Source: JAXLYE01 sp046351595
Lineage (GTDB): Bacteria > Myxococcota_A > Polyangia > Palsa-1104 > JAEUJZ01
Direction: 5' to 3'
Length of the DNA stretch: 64,000 nt
Assembly: GCA_046351595.1 (NCBI GenBank)
Contig: JAXLYE010000002.1
Span: 1,561,102 to 1,625,101 of the forward strand
Shown: piece after piece, positions 31,582 to 40,481 of the stretch
Numbering within the stretch: the first letter of the stretch is position 1
How the letters are laid out: each line of letters begins with the position of its first letter
Notes under the pieces: generated by a model
Seen by the model: only the letters and a program-made list of their open reading frames with translations
Databases searched by the model: none
Told to the model about the DNA's origin: nothing
Translations under genes and position numbers: made by a program

Positions 31582-32307
31582 ATGAACTGGAAAAACGGGA
31601 TCCTGGCACTCGGACTGGGCGCCGCTCTGCTGCCGGCACAGGCGGCGCTCGCCGCCGACCACCTCGACGGCGCGGCCGTGAAGACGGACGCCGCGACGGA
31701 CATCAACGACGTGTACGCCTGGACGTCTTCGGACGGCTCGAAGGTGTACCTGGCGATGACCGTGTTCCCGGCGGCGACGACGACCGCCAAGTTCTCGAAC
31801 GCGGCCTACTACGTGTTCCACACGTCCAGCCGCGCGGACTTCCTGAACCAGACCATGGTTGCCAAGGACATCATCTGCAGCTTCGACGCCGCTCAGATGA
31901 TCAGCTGCTGGGTCGGTGACAACACCAACTTCGTGTACGGCAACGCCAACGTCACGACGGGCCTGACCGGCGCTGGCGGCAAGGTCAAGGTCTACGCCGG
32001 CCTGCGCAAGGACCACTTCTTCTTCAACCTGGACGGCTTCAACAACGCGCGCGCCACGATCAAGGCGCGCAACATGACCACGGCGATCACCATCGGCGCC
32101 AACGGCTGCCCGAGCAACATCAACACGACCGAGACGGGGCTCATCGTGAACCAGCTCAAGACGAGCATGGCTACCGGTACGGGCACTCCGACCAACTTCT
32201 TCGCCAACCTCAACACCCTGGCGATCGTGCTCGAGGTCGACAAGACGCTGCTGAACGGCGGCGGACCGATCATGAGCGTCTGGGGCGCGACCGTGAAGAA
32301 GAACTAG
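31582..32307 (+). CDS. DUF4331 protein, N-terminal half (secreted)
   Basis: 241 aa with a Sec signal peptide (cleavage likely after AALA, residue 24). The mature start ADHLDGAAVKTDAATDINDVYAW matches the conserved beginning of DUF4331 proteins (ADHLDSP...DITDVYAF). It stops where the family domain would continue; the next gene, 18 bp downstream, holds sequence like the DUF4331 C-terminal half. GGAG lies 7 nt before the ATG. The two probably assemble into one DUF4331 fold outside the inner membrane. Function of the family is not established. Confidence 0.85.
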   Translation: MNWKNGILALGLGAALLPAQAALAADHLDGAAVKTDAATDINDVYAWTSSDGSKVYLAMTVFPAATTTAKFSNAAYYVFHTSSRADFLNQTMVAKDIICSFDAAQMISCWVGDNTNFVYGNANVTTGLTGAGGKVKVYAGLRKDHFFFNLDGFNNARATIKARNMTTAITIGANGCPSNINTTETGLIVNQLKTSMATGTGTPTNFFANLNTLAIVLEVDKTLLNGGGPIMSVWGATVKKN

Positions 32308-32325
32308 GCCAAGGAGCGACCAACC

Positions 32326-33087
32326 ATGAAGCGAATCATTCTCCCCTCCGTTGCGCTGCTCCTCGGCGTCCTCGCCGGCTGCGGTGACAACACGCCGACC
32401 AACACCAACAAGTGCGCCAACGTCACGTGTACGGGCGGCCAGACCTGCGATGCCAACACCGGCATGTGCGTCGGCGGCACCGTCGACAAGTGCATGGGCG
32501 TGAGCTGCACCAACGGCCAGAGCTGCGACTCCGCGACCGGCATGTGCGCGAACCCGGCGATGCCGAGCCTCGCCGGCCTGACGCAGATCGACCGCATGGG
32601 CCGCCCCGCGGTCAACACCGCGCTCACCAACCCCTCCGACGTCTACAAGCCGGGCGGGCAGACCGAGACCTCGGACGTCACCAAGGACAAGTACAACGCC
32701 GACTCGACCGTCGCGAGCTGGCCGACGGCCTGGGGCCCGGCGATCAAGCTGCACCTGGGCGTGTACGACATCCTGGACAACACCTGCGGCAACCAGATCG
32801 CGTACGGCGCGCTGGCCATGCCCAACCACACGCTGCTCTCGGTGCTGCTGGCCGGCGACGCGCTGCAGGTCGACACCAGCCAGACGACCTGCTCGGCGTA
32901 CCTGGCGGCGGAGCGCAAGGCGCTCGGCGCGACGATCAACGACTGCGGCGGGCGCAAGCTCGACTACGACGTCGTCGACGTGACCTACTCGGCCCTGGCG
33001 ACCGGCATGGTCACCGGCGTCACCGACGGCATCGCCCAGGGCACGGCGCCGGACACCACCTTCCCGTTCTTCAAGCCGCCGGTCTAG
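32326..33087 (+). CDS. lipoprotein with EGF-like repeats and DUF4331 C-terminal-like half
   Basis: 253 aa. Type II signal peptide with lipobox LAGC (Cys19). Two Cys-rich units follow (CANVTCTGGQTCDANTGMC and CMGVSCTNGQSCDSATGMC), then from about residue 80 LTQIDRMGRPAVNTALTNP, and at the end TTFPFFKPP. These match the second half of DUF4331 proteins, which contain a RLGxPLVNE-type block and finish FPYxxPP. So the domain is split between this gene and the one just upstream. AAGGAG lies 8 nt before the ATG. It is probably anchored in the outer membrane, recruiting its partner. Confidence 0.8.
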   Translation: MKRIILPSVALLLGVLAGCGDNTPTNTNKCANVTCTGGQTCDANTGMCVGGTVDKCMGVSCTNGQSCDSATGMCANPAMPSLAGLTQIDRMGRPAVNTALTNPSDVYKPGGQTETSDVTKDKYNADSTVASWPTAWGPAIKLHLGVYDILDNTCGNQIAYGALAMPNHTLLSVLLAGDALQVDTSQTTCSAYLAAERKALGATINDCGGRKLDYDVVDVTYSALATGMVTGVTDGIAQGTAPDTTFPFFKPPV

Positions 33088-33136
33088 CGCCAGTCCGGTC
33101 TCCCTCCTGAGCTACACCTGATCTGTCCGTGAGCTG

Positions 33137-33169
33137 CGCCCGATCTGCTGATCATCAGCCGATCGGGCG
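33137..33169. terminator. strong hairpin after the DUF4331 pair
   Basis: CGCCCGATC (33137-33145) pairs with GATCGGGCG (33161-33169), enclosing GCTGAT/ATCAGC. That is 15 bp with one internal mismatch and a 1-nt centre. There is no T-tract, so it may be a processing or Rho-related element rather than an intrinsic terminator. The remainder of 33088-33405 shows no gene. Confidence 0.5.
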
Positions 33170-33405
33170 GCCGGCTCTCCCTCCCGGGCTGCGCGCGGGC
33201 GCGGGAGCGGTGTGCGTGCTCGCCGCAGCGGCCTGGTCGCGCTGGGTCGATGACGTCCGTGGCCGCGCGACCGAGGCCGTCACCGACCGCGCGCCGCCGT
33301 TCCCGCCCGCGAGCGCGCGACGAGCGCGAGGCGGCGTCGGAACGGCTGCGCGCGCTCGGCCTCGGCGCGGACCTCTTAGTGAGAGAGGGTTCGCAGGGGG
33401 CCCAG

Positions 33406-34158
33406 GTGTCGTCCACGCTCTCGTCCGCGACGGTCTCGGTGACGCGCGTCTGCTCGGTCTGCAAGGCCGGCTACGTGCAAAGCCAGGGCCATGCCTGCCC
33501 GCTGGGCGAGTCCGTGCCGGCCACCAACGACACGCAGCTCGAGGGCGCGGTCCTCGGTGAGCGCTATCGCATCGCGCGCGCCATCTCCAAGGGCGGCATG
33601 GGCGTGGTGTTCAAGGCGCACCACACGGTGCTCGACAAGCCGCTGGCGGTGAAGGTCATGCTGCAGCCGCAGGACGAGGCCGCGCGCCGCCGCTTCCTGC
33701 AGGAGGCGAAGCTGGCCTCGCAGGTCGCGCACCCCAACATCATCGACATCGTCGACTTCGGGGTGCTGACCACGGATCAGCCGTTCCTGGTCATGGAGTG
33801 GCTGTCCGGTCAGACGCTGGCCGACCTCATCGCCGAGGGCCCGCTGCCCTTCGCCCGCGCCTGCACCATCGCCGCCCAGATCGCCCGCGGCCTGCACGCG
33901 GTGCACCAGCGCGGCATCATCCACCGCGACCTGAAGCCCGCCAACATCTTCGTCCTGCCGCAGGACGGCGGGTTCGATCTGGTCAAGATCGTCGACTTCG
34001 GCATCGCCACCCAGGTCGCGGACGGCGACGGGTCGCGGCCGGCGCCGGCGCGCCTGACCTCGCCGGGCATGGTGCTGGGCACGGCCGAGTACATGTCCCC
34101 CGAGCAGGCCCAGGGCATGCGCACCGACCACCGCGTCGATCAGTACGCGCTCTGCTGA
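33406..34158 (+). pseudogene. Ser/Thr protein kinase, 5' fragment (interrupted gene)
   Basis: N-terminal part of a Pkn2-type kinase. I prefer the GTG at 33406 (AGGGGG 7 nt upstream) over an ATG at 33250 that adds an Arg-rich low-complexity stretch. After a short zinc-ribbon-like CSVCKAG...HACP come the P-loop SKGGMGVVF, Lys in LAVKVM, HRDLKPANI, DFGIA and GTAEYMSPEQ. The frame then reads RVDQYALC-stop: it breaks in subdomain IX, so the helical C-lobe is missing. The continuation QYALGCILFEMLTG is found 5,481 bp downstream at 39622, after an exact second copy of CAGTACGCGCTC. The fragment is unlikely to be an active kinase. Confidence 0.9.
34141..34152 (+). repeat. 12-bp direct repeat, left copy (insertion 1)
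   Basis: CAGTACGCGCTC, encoding QYAL of the kinase. An identical copy is at 39622-39633, flanking insertion 1. Confidence 0.9.
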
Positions 34159-34237
34159 CGCTGCCGTCGCGGCTGCGGGTCCAATCGATCCGCGGCTGCG
34201 TGCTCCCTCGCGCCCTCTCCCGGCAGGAGCCGCGCGG

Positions 34238-36010
34238 TCAGACGCTCAGGTCGCGCTCTGCATCGACCAGCGCGAAGCGCGCCATGGCCAGGTTGGCCCG
34301 CGTGCGATCGACGGCAAGGTAGATGAAGATCGACGGCCGGGCCCGCAGCGGCCGGATCAGGTGGTACTGCTTGCCGAGCGAGATCAGCATGTCCTCGATC
34401 TCGTCGCGCAGGTTCAGGGTCTTGATGATCTTGCGCTTGGCGCGGACCACCTCGGTGTTGCCGGCCGCTGCGACCTCGACGTTCAGGACGCCGCTGCCGC
34501 CGGCCCAGCCGAGGCACAGGCCGCTGTCGCTGTCGGCGACCGCGGCGCCGATGAAGCCTTCCACGTTCTGCTCCAGCTTGGCCAGGGCTTCTTTTACGCT
34601 GCTGCTCGTTACTGCCATCGGTTCTTCCTCCTCAAATTGCTCGTCAAACATGCTGGTTGCATCGAGCTGTAACCACGCCTGCTCGAGGCTGTGCTCAATC
34701 TGTTCAGGGCTCTGCGGGGGCTCGGCTGCGGCGGCATCGGGCTCCTGTGCGGGCTCGTGTGCAGGCTCCCTTTCGGGCTCCTTTTCGGGCTCCTTCTGCC
34801 CCAGCTCGTCCGGTGCCTCGGGCTCCTTTTCGGGATCTTCCTGCGGCTCCGGGCCAGGCTCCTTCAGCGCGGCGGCCTCCGGTCCGGTGCGATCCGCGGG
34901 CTCGGTCGGCGCCGCGGGCTCCGTGTGCTCCGTGTGCTCCGTGTGCTCCGTGTGCTCCGTGTGCTCCGTGTGCTCCGTGTGCTGCGCGGGCTGCGCGGGC
35001 TCTGCGGCTGCGACGCGGGGAGCCGCTGTCGGCGTCGTCCCGCTCGGGGCCGCCCCGGCCTCACTCTGTGCCTCTGCCTCCGCTTCCGGTGCTGCATCGG
35101 GCTGGAGGATCTGGAACAGCGGATCGGTCAGCCCGAGCTGCAGCGAGCCGATGGGAGTACGCCCCAGGTGCAGCCGGAACGTACCGCGCGGCCACTCCAA
35201 AAGCGACAGCATCGCGGCGCGACCGCGGCGCTCGCCGAGCTCCGCGTGCACGACGCGGCCCTCGTGGATCCACAGCTCACCGCGGCTCCAGCGCCGCCAC
35301 ACCACCAGCCGTCCGGTCACCCCGGCGATCAGCAGGAGCTGCACGACCTCCAGCAGGCTCTCGGCCTGGAACTCGCCGCGGAAGTTGATCTGCTGCAGCG
35401 AATGCGGGCGCTGCCCGATGGCGGGGAAGTCGGCGCTCGCCCGCTGCGGGTGCAGAAAGAAGAAGGTCCCGTCCCGGCTCACTCTGCAGTACCCCGCCGG
35501 CAGCCGCGGGCTGATGCAGACGAGCGGCCAGGTCGTGGTGACCTTCTGGAGCTGGCCGATCACCTCCAGCACGTACTCGTCGGTTTCTGTCAGATCGATG
35601 ACCGCGCTCGAGAACGTACTCCGGCGCAGCACCTCGACGAGCGCGGCGTCCTTCATCCGGAAGGAGCGCACCTCCTCTCCCAGCTGCAGCCCTTCTGTGA
35701 TCCGTTTCACATAGAGCGCCGCTTCATTACTGAGCACCAGGATCTGCCGTTGCGGTCCTTCCATTCGCATCTCCGCGTCCAGACGGAGCGATCGGCCAGC
35801 CGGTAGCGCAGCGGCGCCCTCCGCCGGGAAGGTGATCAGCGTGCCGGGGCCTGCTCTCAGGGGCGCAACGCCCGGACCGTGCTCGTCGCTCTGCACGGCT
35901 CCGGCCAGCGCGTGCAGCCCTGCCTCTCTCTCATCCCGCGTCCGTCCGCGCGCTGCGTCCGCGAGCCCTACGTTCACTCCGACAGACAACTGCTTCGCCT
36001 GAGGCTCCAT
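34238..36010 (-). CDS. DUF4388 (PATAN) protein fused to a roadblock/LC7 domain
   Basis: 590 aa. The ATG at 36010 follows GGAGGAG by 4 nt. In order: a non-conserved N-terminus; a receiver-like domain without the phospho-Asp pattern (about 95-180); a DUF4388/PATAN domain (about 205-300: INFRGEFQAESLLEVVQLLLIAGVTGRLVVW, GELWIHEGRVVHAELG); a long disordered linker with seven HTE units then EPEKEPEREP; and a C-terminal roadblock/LC7 domain (about 465-590: NVEGFIGAAVADSDSGLCLG, NTEVVRAKRKIIKTL, QYHLIRPLRARPSIFIYLAVD). Roadblock domains regulate small Ras-like GTPases such as MglA. Usually the two domains are separate proteins. Cargo of insertion 1. Confidence 0.82.
   Translation of the reverse strand: MEPQAKQLSVGVNVGLADAARGRTRDEREAGLHALAGAVQSDEHGPGVAPLRAGPGTLITFPAEGAAALPAGRSLRLDAEMRMEGPQRQILVLSNEAALYVKRITEGLQLGEEVRSFRMKDAALVEVLRRSTFSSAVIDLTETDEYVLEVIGQLQKVTTTWPLVCISPRLPAGYCRVSRDGTFFFLHPQRASADFPAIGQRPHSLQQINFRGEFQAESLLEVVQLLLIAGVTGRLVVWRRWSRGELWIHEGRVVHAELGERRGRAAMLSLLEWPRGTFRLHLGRTPIGSLQLGLTDPLFQILQPDAAPEAEAEAQSEAGAAPSGTTPTAAPRVAAAEPAQPAQHTEHTEHTEHTEHTEHTEHTEPAAPTEPADRTGPEAAALKEPGPEPQEDPEKEPEAPDELGQKEPEKEPEREPAHEPAQEPDAAAAEPPQSPEQIEHSLEQAWLQLDATSMFDEQFEEEEPMAVTSSSVKEALAKLEQNVEGFIGAAVADSDSGLCLGWAGGSGVLNVEVAAAGNTEVVRAKRKIIKTLNLRDEIEDMLISLGKQYHLIRPLRARPSIFIYLAVDRTRANLAMARFALVDAERDLSV
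34918..34982 (-). repeat. 9-bp coding tandem repeat (HTE units)
   Basis: Seven consecutive 9-bp units (TCCGTGTGC on the + strand) encode (HTE)n in the linker of the DUF4388-roadblock protein. Confidence 0.85.
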
Positions 36011-36532
36011 CGCGCTCCTCCTTCGGAACGACAACCCGCTGAACAAGACCTCAGGCGCTCCTGGCCAAGACCAGGCTGCGCGGCCCTGCCACCTCAGGTG
36101 CCTGCTGCACGACCGCCCGCTGGGGGAGCGAGCGATCGCCTCATCACGACTTCTTCTTGGCCAAGGTACCAACCTCCCGCTGCCCGTGACAATCCGGTCC
36201 GCCCCGCGCTGCCCAGGGGGGCCTACACCCATGCCCGCTGCGGACACTACTTAGGGCCTGGACCTAGCGACCCTGAGGTCCCGCGGCGGCGCTGCTTTGC
36301 GGAAGGTCTGTGCGCCCTTTGTTGATGCTGTTCGCCCGCCTCCCGCGTCAAGCAGAGCCGTGATGGAAAACCTGCGGAATTCCTTATCAGCGCCTGTGCT
36401 GTGCTGTGCTGTAGGAACAGCCGCTCCCAAGAAGGGGAAATGATGTCGGATTCGCATGTCTCCTACAGCATTTTGCATTCCTGATTCAGCGGCTGCCTGG
36501 TGTACTCTTTCCGCGTGGCAAGAGGTGATGTG
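36011..36532. other. divergent intergenic region inside insertion 1
   Basis: 522 bp without a supported gene, between the DUF4388 gene and the kinase. It is more AT-rich than the surroundings near 36360-36500. TACTCT at 36503-36508 is a possible -10 for the kinase; no good -35 is seen. Short CTGTG repeats lie at about 36391-36405. Confidence 0.5.
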
Positions 36533-38896
36533 ATGCTGCTTGATCCACACCAGCCCGCAGCCGGCTCGGACGCTCTCCTGTTCAAGCGACTGTTCGACCA
36601 CAGCCTCGACGCGATGGTGGTTGCCGACGACGAGGGCCGCTATCTGGAGGTCAACGACGCCGCGTGCGTGCTGCTCGGCCACTCGCGCGATCAGCTCCTG
36701 CGCATGCGCGTCACAGACCTGCAGAGTCACGACGGACCCGACACGGCAGAGCGCTACAAGACCTACCTCCGCCGCGGCCGCGAGATCGGTGAGTTTCCCT
36801 TTTTGCGCGGCGGTTCCGAGCCGTGCATCGCGGAGTACTACGCCATCCGCCTGGGTCCCAACCAGAACTTCAGCGTGCTGCGCGATCTGACTGCGCGCAA
36901 GCGTACGGAGGCGCAGCTCCGGGAGAGCGAGGCGCGGTTCCGTCAGCTGGCGACCAGCCTGTACCGCGTCTTCTGGCTCGTCAGCGCCGACTACAGCGAG
37001 ACTCTGTACGTAAATTCCCAGTACGAAACGGTATTCGGGCAGCCGCTGCGTACGGTGTACGCAGACTTCCGCGCCTGGCTGGCGCTGGTGCACCCCGACG
37101 ATCGGCCGCAGGTCGCCGCGGTGATCGAGCAGTACCGCACGCAGCCCCACCCCGGCAGCCGCGAGCTGGAGTACCGGATCGTACACGCGGACGGCAGCGA
37201 GCGCTGGCTGCTGACGTCGCTGTTCCCGGTGCGCAGTGACGAGGGAGAGGTGTACCGACACGGCGGGCTGACGCGTGACGTGACGCACGAGAAGACGATG
37301 GCCGCGGCGCTGGTCGCCGCCGAGCAGAACTTCCGCGCGCTGGTCGAGAGCTCGCTCGATGGCATCGCGGTCCTTACGGGCGCGCGCATCGTATTCGCCA
37401 ACCGCAAGATGCTCGATCTCTTGGGCGCCGCTTCGCTCGACGCGGTGCTCGGCGGGTCGCTGTCGGGGCAGATCCACCCGGGCGATCAGCAGACCTACGC
37501 CGAGGTGCTGGCCGAGCTCGCGCAGGGGGCGGAGCGCACCTCGCCGCGGCGGCTGCGATTCGTCGTGAAGACGGGCCGCACGATCGAGGTCGAGCTGACG
37601 CTGGTGCGGGTGCAGTTCAGCGGCCGTGCGGCGATCATGGCGGTGCTGCATGACCTGAGCGATCGCACGCGGGTGCGCCTGCTCAGCGAGGCCGTGGAGC
37701 TCGAGCGGGCGACCCGGCTGCAGGCCGATGCCGCCCTGCTGCGGGCGCGCGCGCTGCAGGCCATCACGGACGCTGCGCTGGCCTCTGGCGACGAGACCTT
37801 GCTGTTGTCCGAGCTGGCCGAGCGGGTGCGCGGGCTGCTCGGCGCCCGCTGCGTCAGCGTCTACCGCGTCGATGAAGAGGCCAAGGCGCTGCGCGCGGTC
37901 GCGATCACACCGGCCGCGCTCGGCGCCTGCGGGCAGGCGCTGGTGCCGCTGGGGACGTGGGTGTGGCAGGGCCCAGGGGGCCGCCCGACGATGCCCTCGC
38001 CCGACGCGGTGGCGCTGCTGCCGCCCGGGTTCCTGCCGACCGCGCTCATCCGGCTGACGCCGCCGGGGGGCAGCGCGCTCGGCCTGTTCGTGGTCAGCAT
38101 GGCGCCCGACACCGGCCTCTCTGAAGACGATCTGCAGGTGCTGACGCCGATCGGCGAGCGGGTGGGCTCCGCTATCGAGCGCAGCCGCCTGTATCACCAG
38201 CTGCGGCAGGAGGAGGCGCGCCTGCGTGCGCTGTCGCGGCAGGTCGTAGAGGCGCAGGAGCGTGAGCGGCGCCACATCGCGCGCGAGCTGCACGACGATC
38301 TCGGGCAGCTGCTCACCGCGCTGTCGCTGCGGCTGCACCACTGCGCGCAGCAGGCGCCCGAGGCGCTGGGTCCCTCGATCGCCGAGGTGCAGGGGCTGAA
38401 CCTCGAGCTTCTGGGCCGCGTGCGCCAGATGTCGCGGGCGCTGCGCCCGCCCATGCTCGACGATCTCGGCCTCTTGCCGGCGCTGACCTGGCACCTGGAG
38501 CGGGTGCGCAAGCTGATGCAGATCCACGTCCAGCTCGCGCACAGCGGCATCGATCGCCGCTTCTCACCCGAGCTCGAGATCACCGCCTACCGCGTCGTGC
38601 AGGAGGCCGTCACCAACATCGTCCGCCACGCCGGCGTGCGCGAGGCGGTCGTGCGCCTGTGGGCCAACTCGACCACGCTCGCGGTCCAGATCGTGGATCG
38701 GGGTGTCGGCTTTGATCCTCAGGCGATTCCGGAGTCCTCGGCCGGCCTGCTCGGGATGCAGGAGCGGGTGGTGCTGCTGGGGGGACACTTCACGGTGGAG
38801 TCCGCGCCCGGTCAGGGCACTTCGATCACCGCCGAGTTCTCACTGAACATGAGCAAAGAGGGGGAGCGCCGCACCGCATGCCTATTACCCTCCTGA
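36533..38896 (+). CDS. multi-PAS/GAF sensor histidine kinase, NarX-type (HisKA_3)
   Basis: 787 aa, soluble. The ATG at 36533 has AGAGGTG 5 nt upstream. Three PAS-type modules (about 10-130, 135-260 and 265-390), a GAF domain (about 420-570) with no obvious heme or chromophore Cys, then a HisKA_3 dimerisation domain with ERERRHIARELHDDLGQLLTAL, phospho-His in RELHDD, and a HATPase domain (AVTNIVRHAG, VDRGVGFDP, GLLGMQERV). These are the marks of NarX/UhpB-type kinases that phosphorylate NarL/LuxR-type regulators. The regulator gene overlaps its 3' end by 19 bp. Cargo of insertion 1. Confidence 0.92.
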   Translation: MLLDPHQPAAGSDALLFKRLFDHSLDAMVVADDEGRYLEVNDAACVLLGHSRDQLLRMRVTDLQSHDGPDTAERYKTYLRRGREIGEFPFLRGGSEPCIAEYYAIRLGPNQNFSVLRDLTARKRTEAQLRESEARFRQLATSLYRVFWLVSADYSETLYVNSQYETVFGQPLRTVYADFRAWLALVHPDDRPQVAAVIEQYRTQPHPGSRELEYRIVHADGSERWLLTSLFPVRSDEGEVYRHGGLTRDVTHEKTMAAALVAAEQNFRALVESSLDGIAVLTGARIVFANRKMLDLLGAASLDAVLGGSLSGQIHPGDQQTYAEVLAELAQGAERTSPRRLRFVVKTGRTIEVELTLVRVQFSGRAAIMAVLHDLSDRTRVRLLSEAVELERATRLQADAALLRARALQAITDAALASGDETLLLSELAERVRGLLGARCVSVYRVDEEAKALRAVAITPAALGACGQALVPLGTWVWQGPGGRPTMPSPDAVALLPPGFLPTALIRLTPPGGSALGLFVVSMAPDTGLSEDDLQVLTPIGERVGSAIERSRLYHQLRQEEARLRALSRQVVEAQERERRHIARELHDDLGQLLTALSLRLHHCAQQAPEALGPSIAEVQGLNLELLGRVRQMSRALRPPMLDDLGLLPALTWHLERVRKLMQIHVQLAHSGIDRRFSPELEITAYRVVQEAVTNIVRHAGVREAVVRLWANSTTLAVQIVDRGVGFDPQAIPESSAGLLGMQERVVLLGGHFTVESAPGQGTSITAEFSLNMSKEGERRTACLLPS

Positions 38897-39531
38897 TCGC
38901 CGACGATCACTTCCTGGTGCGCCAGGGCCTGAAGGCGCTGCTCTCGGCCTCCGGGGATCTGCAGATCCTGGGAGAAGCCGACCGCGGGGAGCTCGCGGTG
39001 CAGATGGCGCAGACGCTGCAGCCGGATGTCCTGATCCTGGATCTCGCAATGCCCGGCCCGAGCGGCCTGGATGTCGCGCAGACCCTGACAGAGCGCGGCG
39101 CGCGCTGCCGCATCCTGATGCTGTCGATGCACGACGACGAGTCGCACGTGCTGGCGGCGCTGCAGGCCGGAGCCCTGGGCTACATCCTCAAGTCCTCGGA
39201 CGCGGCGGAGCTCCTGCAGGCGATCCGTGTGGTGGCCAGCGGTCAGCGCTACCTGGGGCAGCCGCTCAACGATCGCGTGATCGCCGCCTATGCCAAGCAG
39301 GCGCGCGGCCCGGCGCTGGATCCGTATGAGACGCTGTCCCAGCGCGAGCGCGAGATCCTCAAGCTCGTTGCGGAAGGGAACAGCAACATGGAGATCGCCG
39401 CGCGCCTGGCCCTGAGCCCGCGCACCGTCGAGAACCACCGCGCCAGCGTGATGCGCAAGCTCGATCTGGCTTCGCCGACGGCGCTCATCCGCTACGCCAT
39501 CCGCACCGGCCTCATCCCGCTGAGCGAGTGA
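38878..39531 (+). CDS. NarL/LuxR-family response regulator
   Basis: 217 aa. Receiver domain with acidic pair ADD, phospho-acceptor Asp55 in VLILDLAMPGP, and Lys in YILKSSDA. C-terminal HTH (about 150-215) with LSQREREILKLVAEGNSNMEIAARLALSPRTVENHRASVMRKLDL, the standard LuxR DNA-binding signature. The start lies 19 bp inside the kinase gene, so the two are translationally coupled. It is the last gene of insertion 1; the kinase fragment resumes 90 bp after its stop. Confidence 0.93.
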   Translation: MPITLLIADDHFLVRQGLKALLSASGDLQILGEADRGELAVQMAQTLQPDVLILDLAMPGPSGLDVAQTLTERGARCRILMLSMHDDESHVLAALQAGALGYILKSSDAAELLQAIRVVASGQRYLGQPLNDRVIAAYAKQARGPALDPYETLSQREREILKLVAEGNSNMEIAARLALSPRTVENHRASVMRKLDLASPTALIRYAIRTGLIPLSE

Positions 39532-39621
39532 GGACGGCGGCGGCGCGCGATTCGCAATTGATCCTCTAGCGATCCGCAGCGCGCGACCGGGCCGAGACGC
39601 CGTCGAGCCGCGGGGCCGCGA

Positions 39622-39633
39622 CAGTACGCGCTC
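39622..39633 (+). repeat. 12-bp direct repeat, right copy (insertion 1)
   Basis: CAGTACGCGCTC, identical to 34141-34152 and in the same reading phase. Upstream bases differ completely from those before the left copy, so the similarity ends sharply. Confidence 0.9.
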
Positions 39634-40470
39634 GGCTGCATCCTGTTCGAGATGCTGACCGGGCATGTGCCGTTCGAGGGGCCGACGCCGGCGGCGACCA
39701 TGCTGATGCACCTGACCAAGCAGCCGGTGCCACCGAGCAAGGACAGCCCGGACCTGGGCATCCCGCCGGCGCTCGACGCCATCGTGCTCAAGGCGATGGC
39801 GATGGAGGTCGCGGATCGTTACCCGTCGATGAAGGAGCTCGAGGACGCGCTGGTCGCGCTGCTCGGTGAGCTGACGGGCCTGACGACGAGCGCGATCCTG
39901 CCCGCGGTCGGGCGCACGTCGCTGTCGCGCAGCGCCCCGCGCGCCGCGGTGACGGCGCCGGTGTCGTCGCTGCACCTGTTGCGCTGGCACAAGCTGGTGC
40001 TGGTCGGGCTGGTGGCGGCGCTGACCGCGCTCGGCACGCTGCTGGTGCGCTGGCGCTACGACCGCTCCGAGCCGAGCCGCCGCCCGAGCGCATCGACGCC
40101 GGCGGAGCCGACGCGGGCGCGGCGCGTGGTGTGGGAGATCCAGAGCCGGCCTGCGGGCGCAGCGGTGCTGCTCATGCCGGCGCAGACCCTGCTCGGCACC
40201 ACGCCCTGGCGCGCCGAGCAGGCGGCCGAGTCGACGGCGGTCGAGGTCGAGCTGCGGCTCGCCGGGTACCGCCCGCGCCGCATCCGCCTCGATCGCGCCG
40301 TCGACGAGCACCGCGTCGAGGCGCTGCAGCCCGAGCGCGAGCGCACGAGCGGCGGCAAGAAGCCCAAGGGCGCCGGCGGCAAGGCCCGCCCCGGCCGGGA
40401 TGGCCACGAGGGCCGCGAACCATCGGGCGGCAGCCTGAATGACAACGACTCCCTGCCGATCATCAAGTGA
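39622..40470 (+). pseudogene. Ser/Thr protein kinase, 3' fragment (interrupted gene)
   Basis: Starts at the second copy of CAGTACGCGCTC. It continues the kinase C-lobe in the frame of the 5' fragment: QYALGCILFEMLTGHVPFEGPTPAATML, then the conserved Arg in DRYPSMKELEDAL, a juxtamembrane stretch, one TM helix (LVLVGLVAALTALGTLLV), and a PEGA-like extracytoplasmic domain (IQSRPAGAAVLLMPAQTLLGTTPW). The intact protein would be about 527 aa. No ribosome site precedes the first ATG in the fragment (39652). The next gene starts 11 bp after its stop, so the fragment still sits at the head of the old operon. Confidence 0.9.
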
Positions 40471-40481
40471 GGCAGCGCGCC

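Larger units (their letters stand above)
34153..39633 (+). mobile_element. insertion 1: 5,481-bp cargo segment inside the kinase gene
   Basis: Deleting this interval (which includes one repeat copy) fuses the two kinase fragments in frame, giving DQYAL-GCILFEMLTG, an ordinary kinase subdomain IX. The 12-bp direct repeat looks like a target-site duplication. The segment carries three complete genes (DUF4388-roadblock fusion, histidine kinase, NarL-type regulator), each whole and self-contained. No transposase, integrase or reverse transcriptase is encoded, and the first 30 bp inside each end show no inverted-repeat match. How it moved is unknown; a transposase acting in trans or repair of a staggered break are options. 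Confidence 0.75.

Noticed and set aside
34153..39633. Terminal inverted repeats at the ends of insertion 1
   Set aside because: The first 30 bp inside the left end and the reverse complement of the last 30 bp share only TCGCGGC at different offsets. In this GC-rich DNA that is not significant, so no classical transposon ends are claimed.
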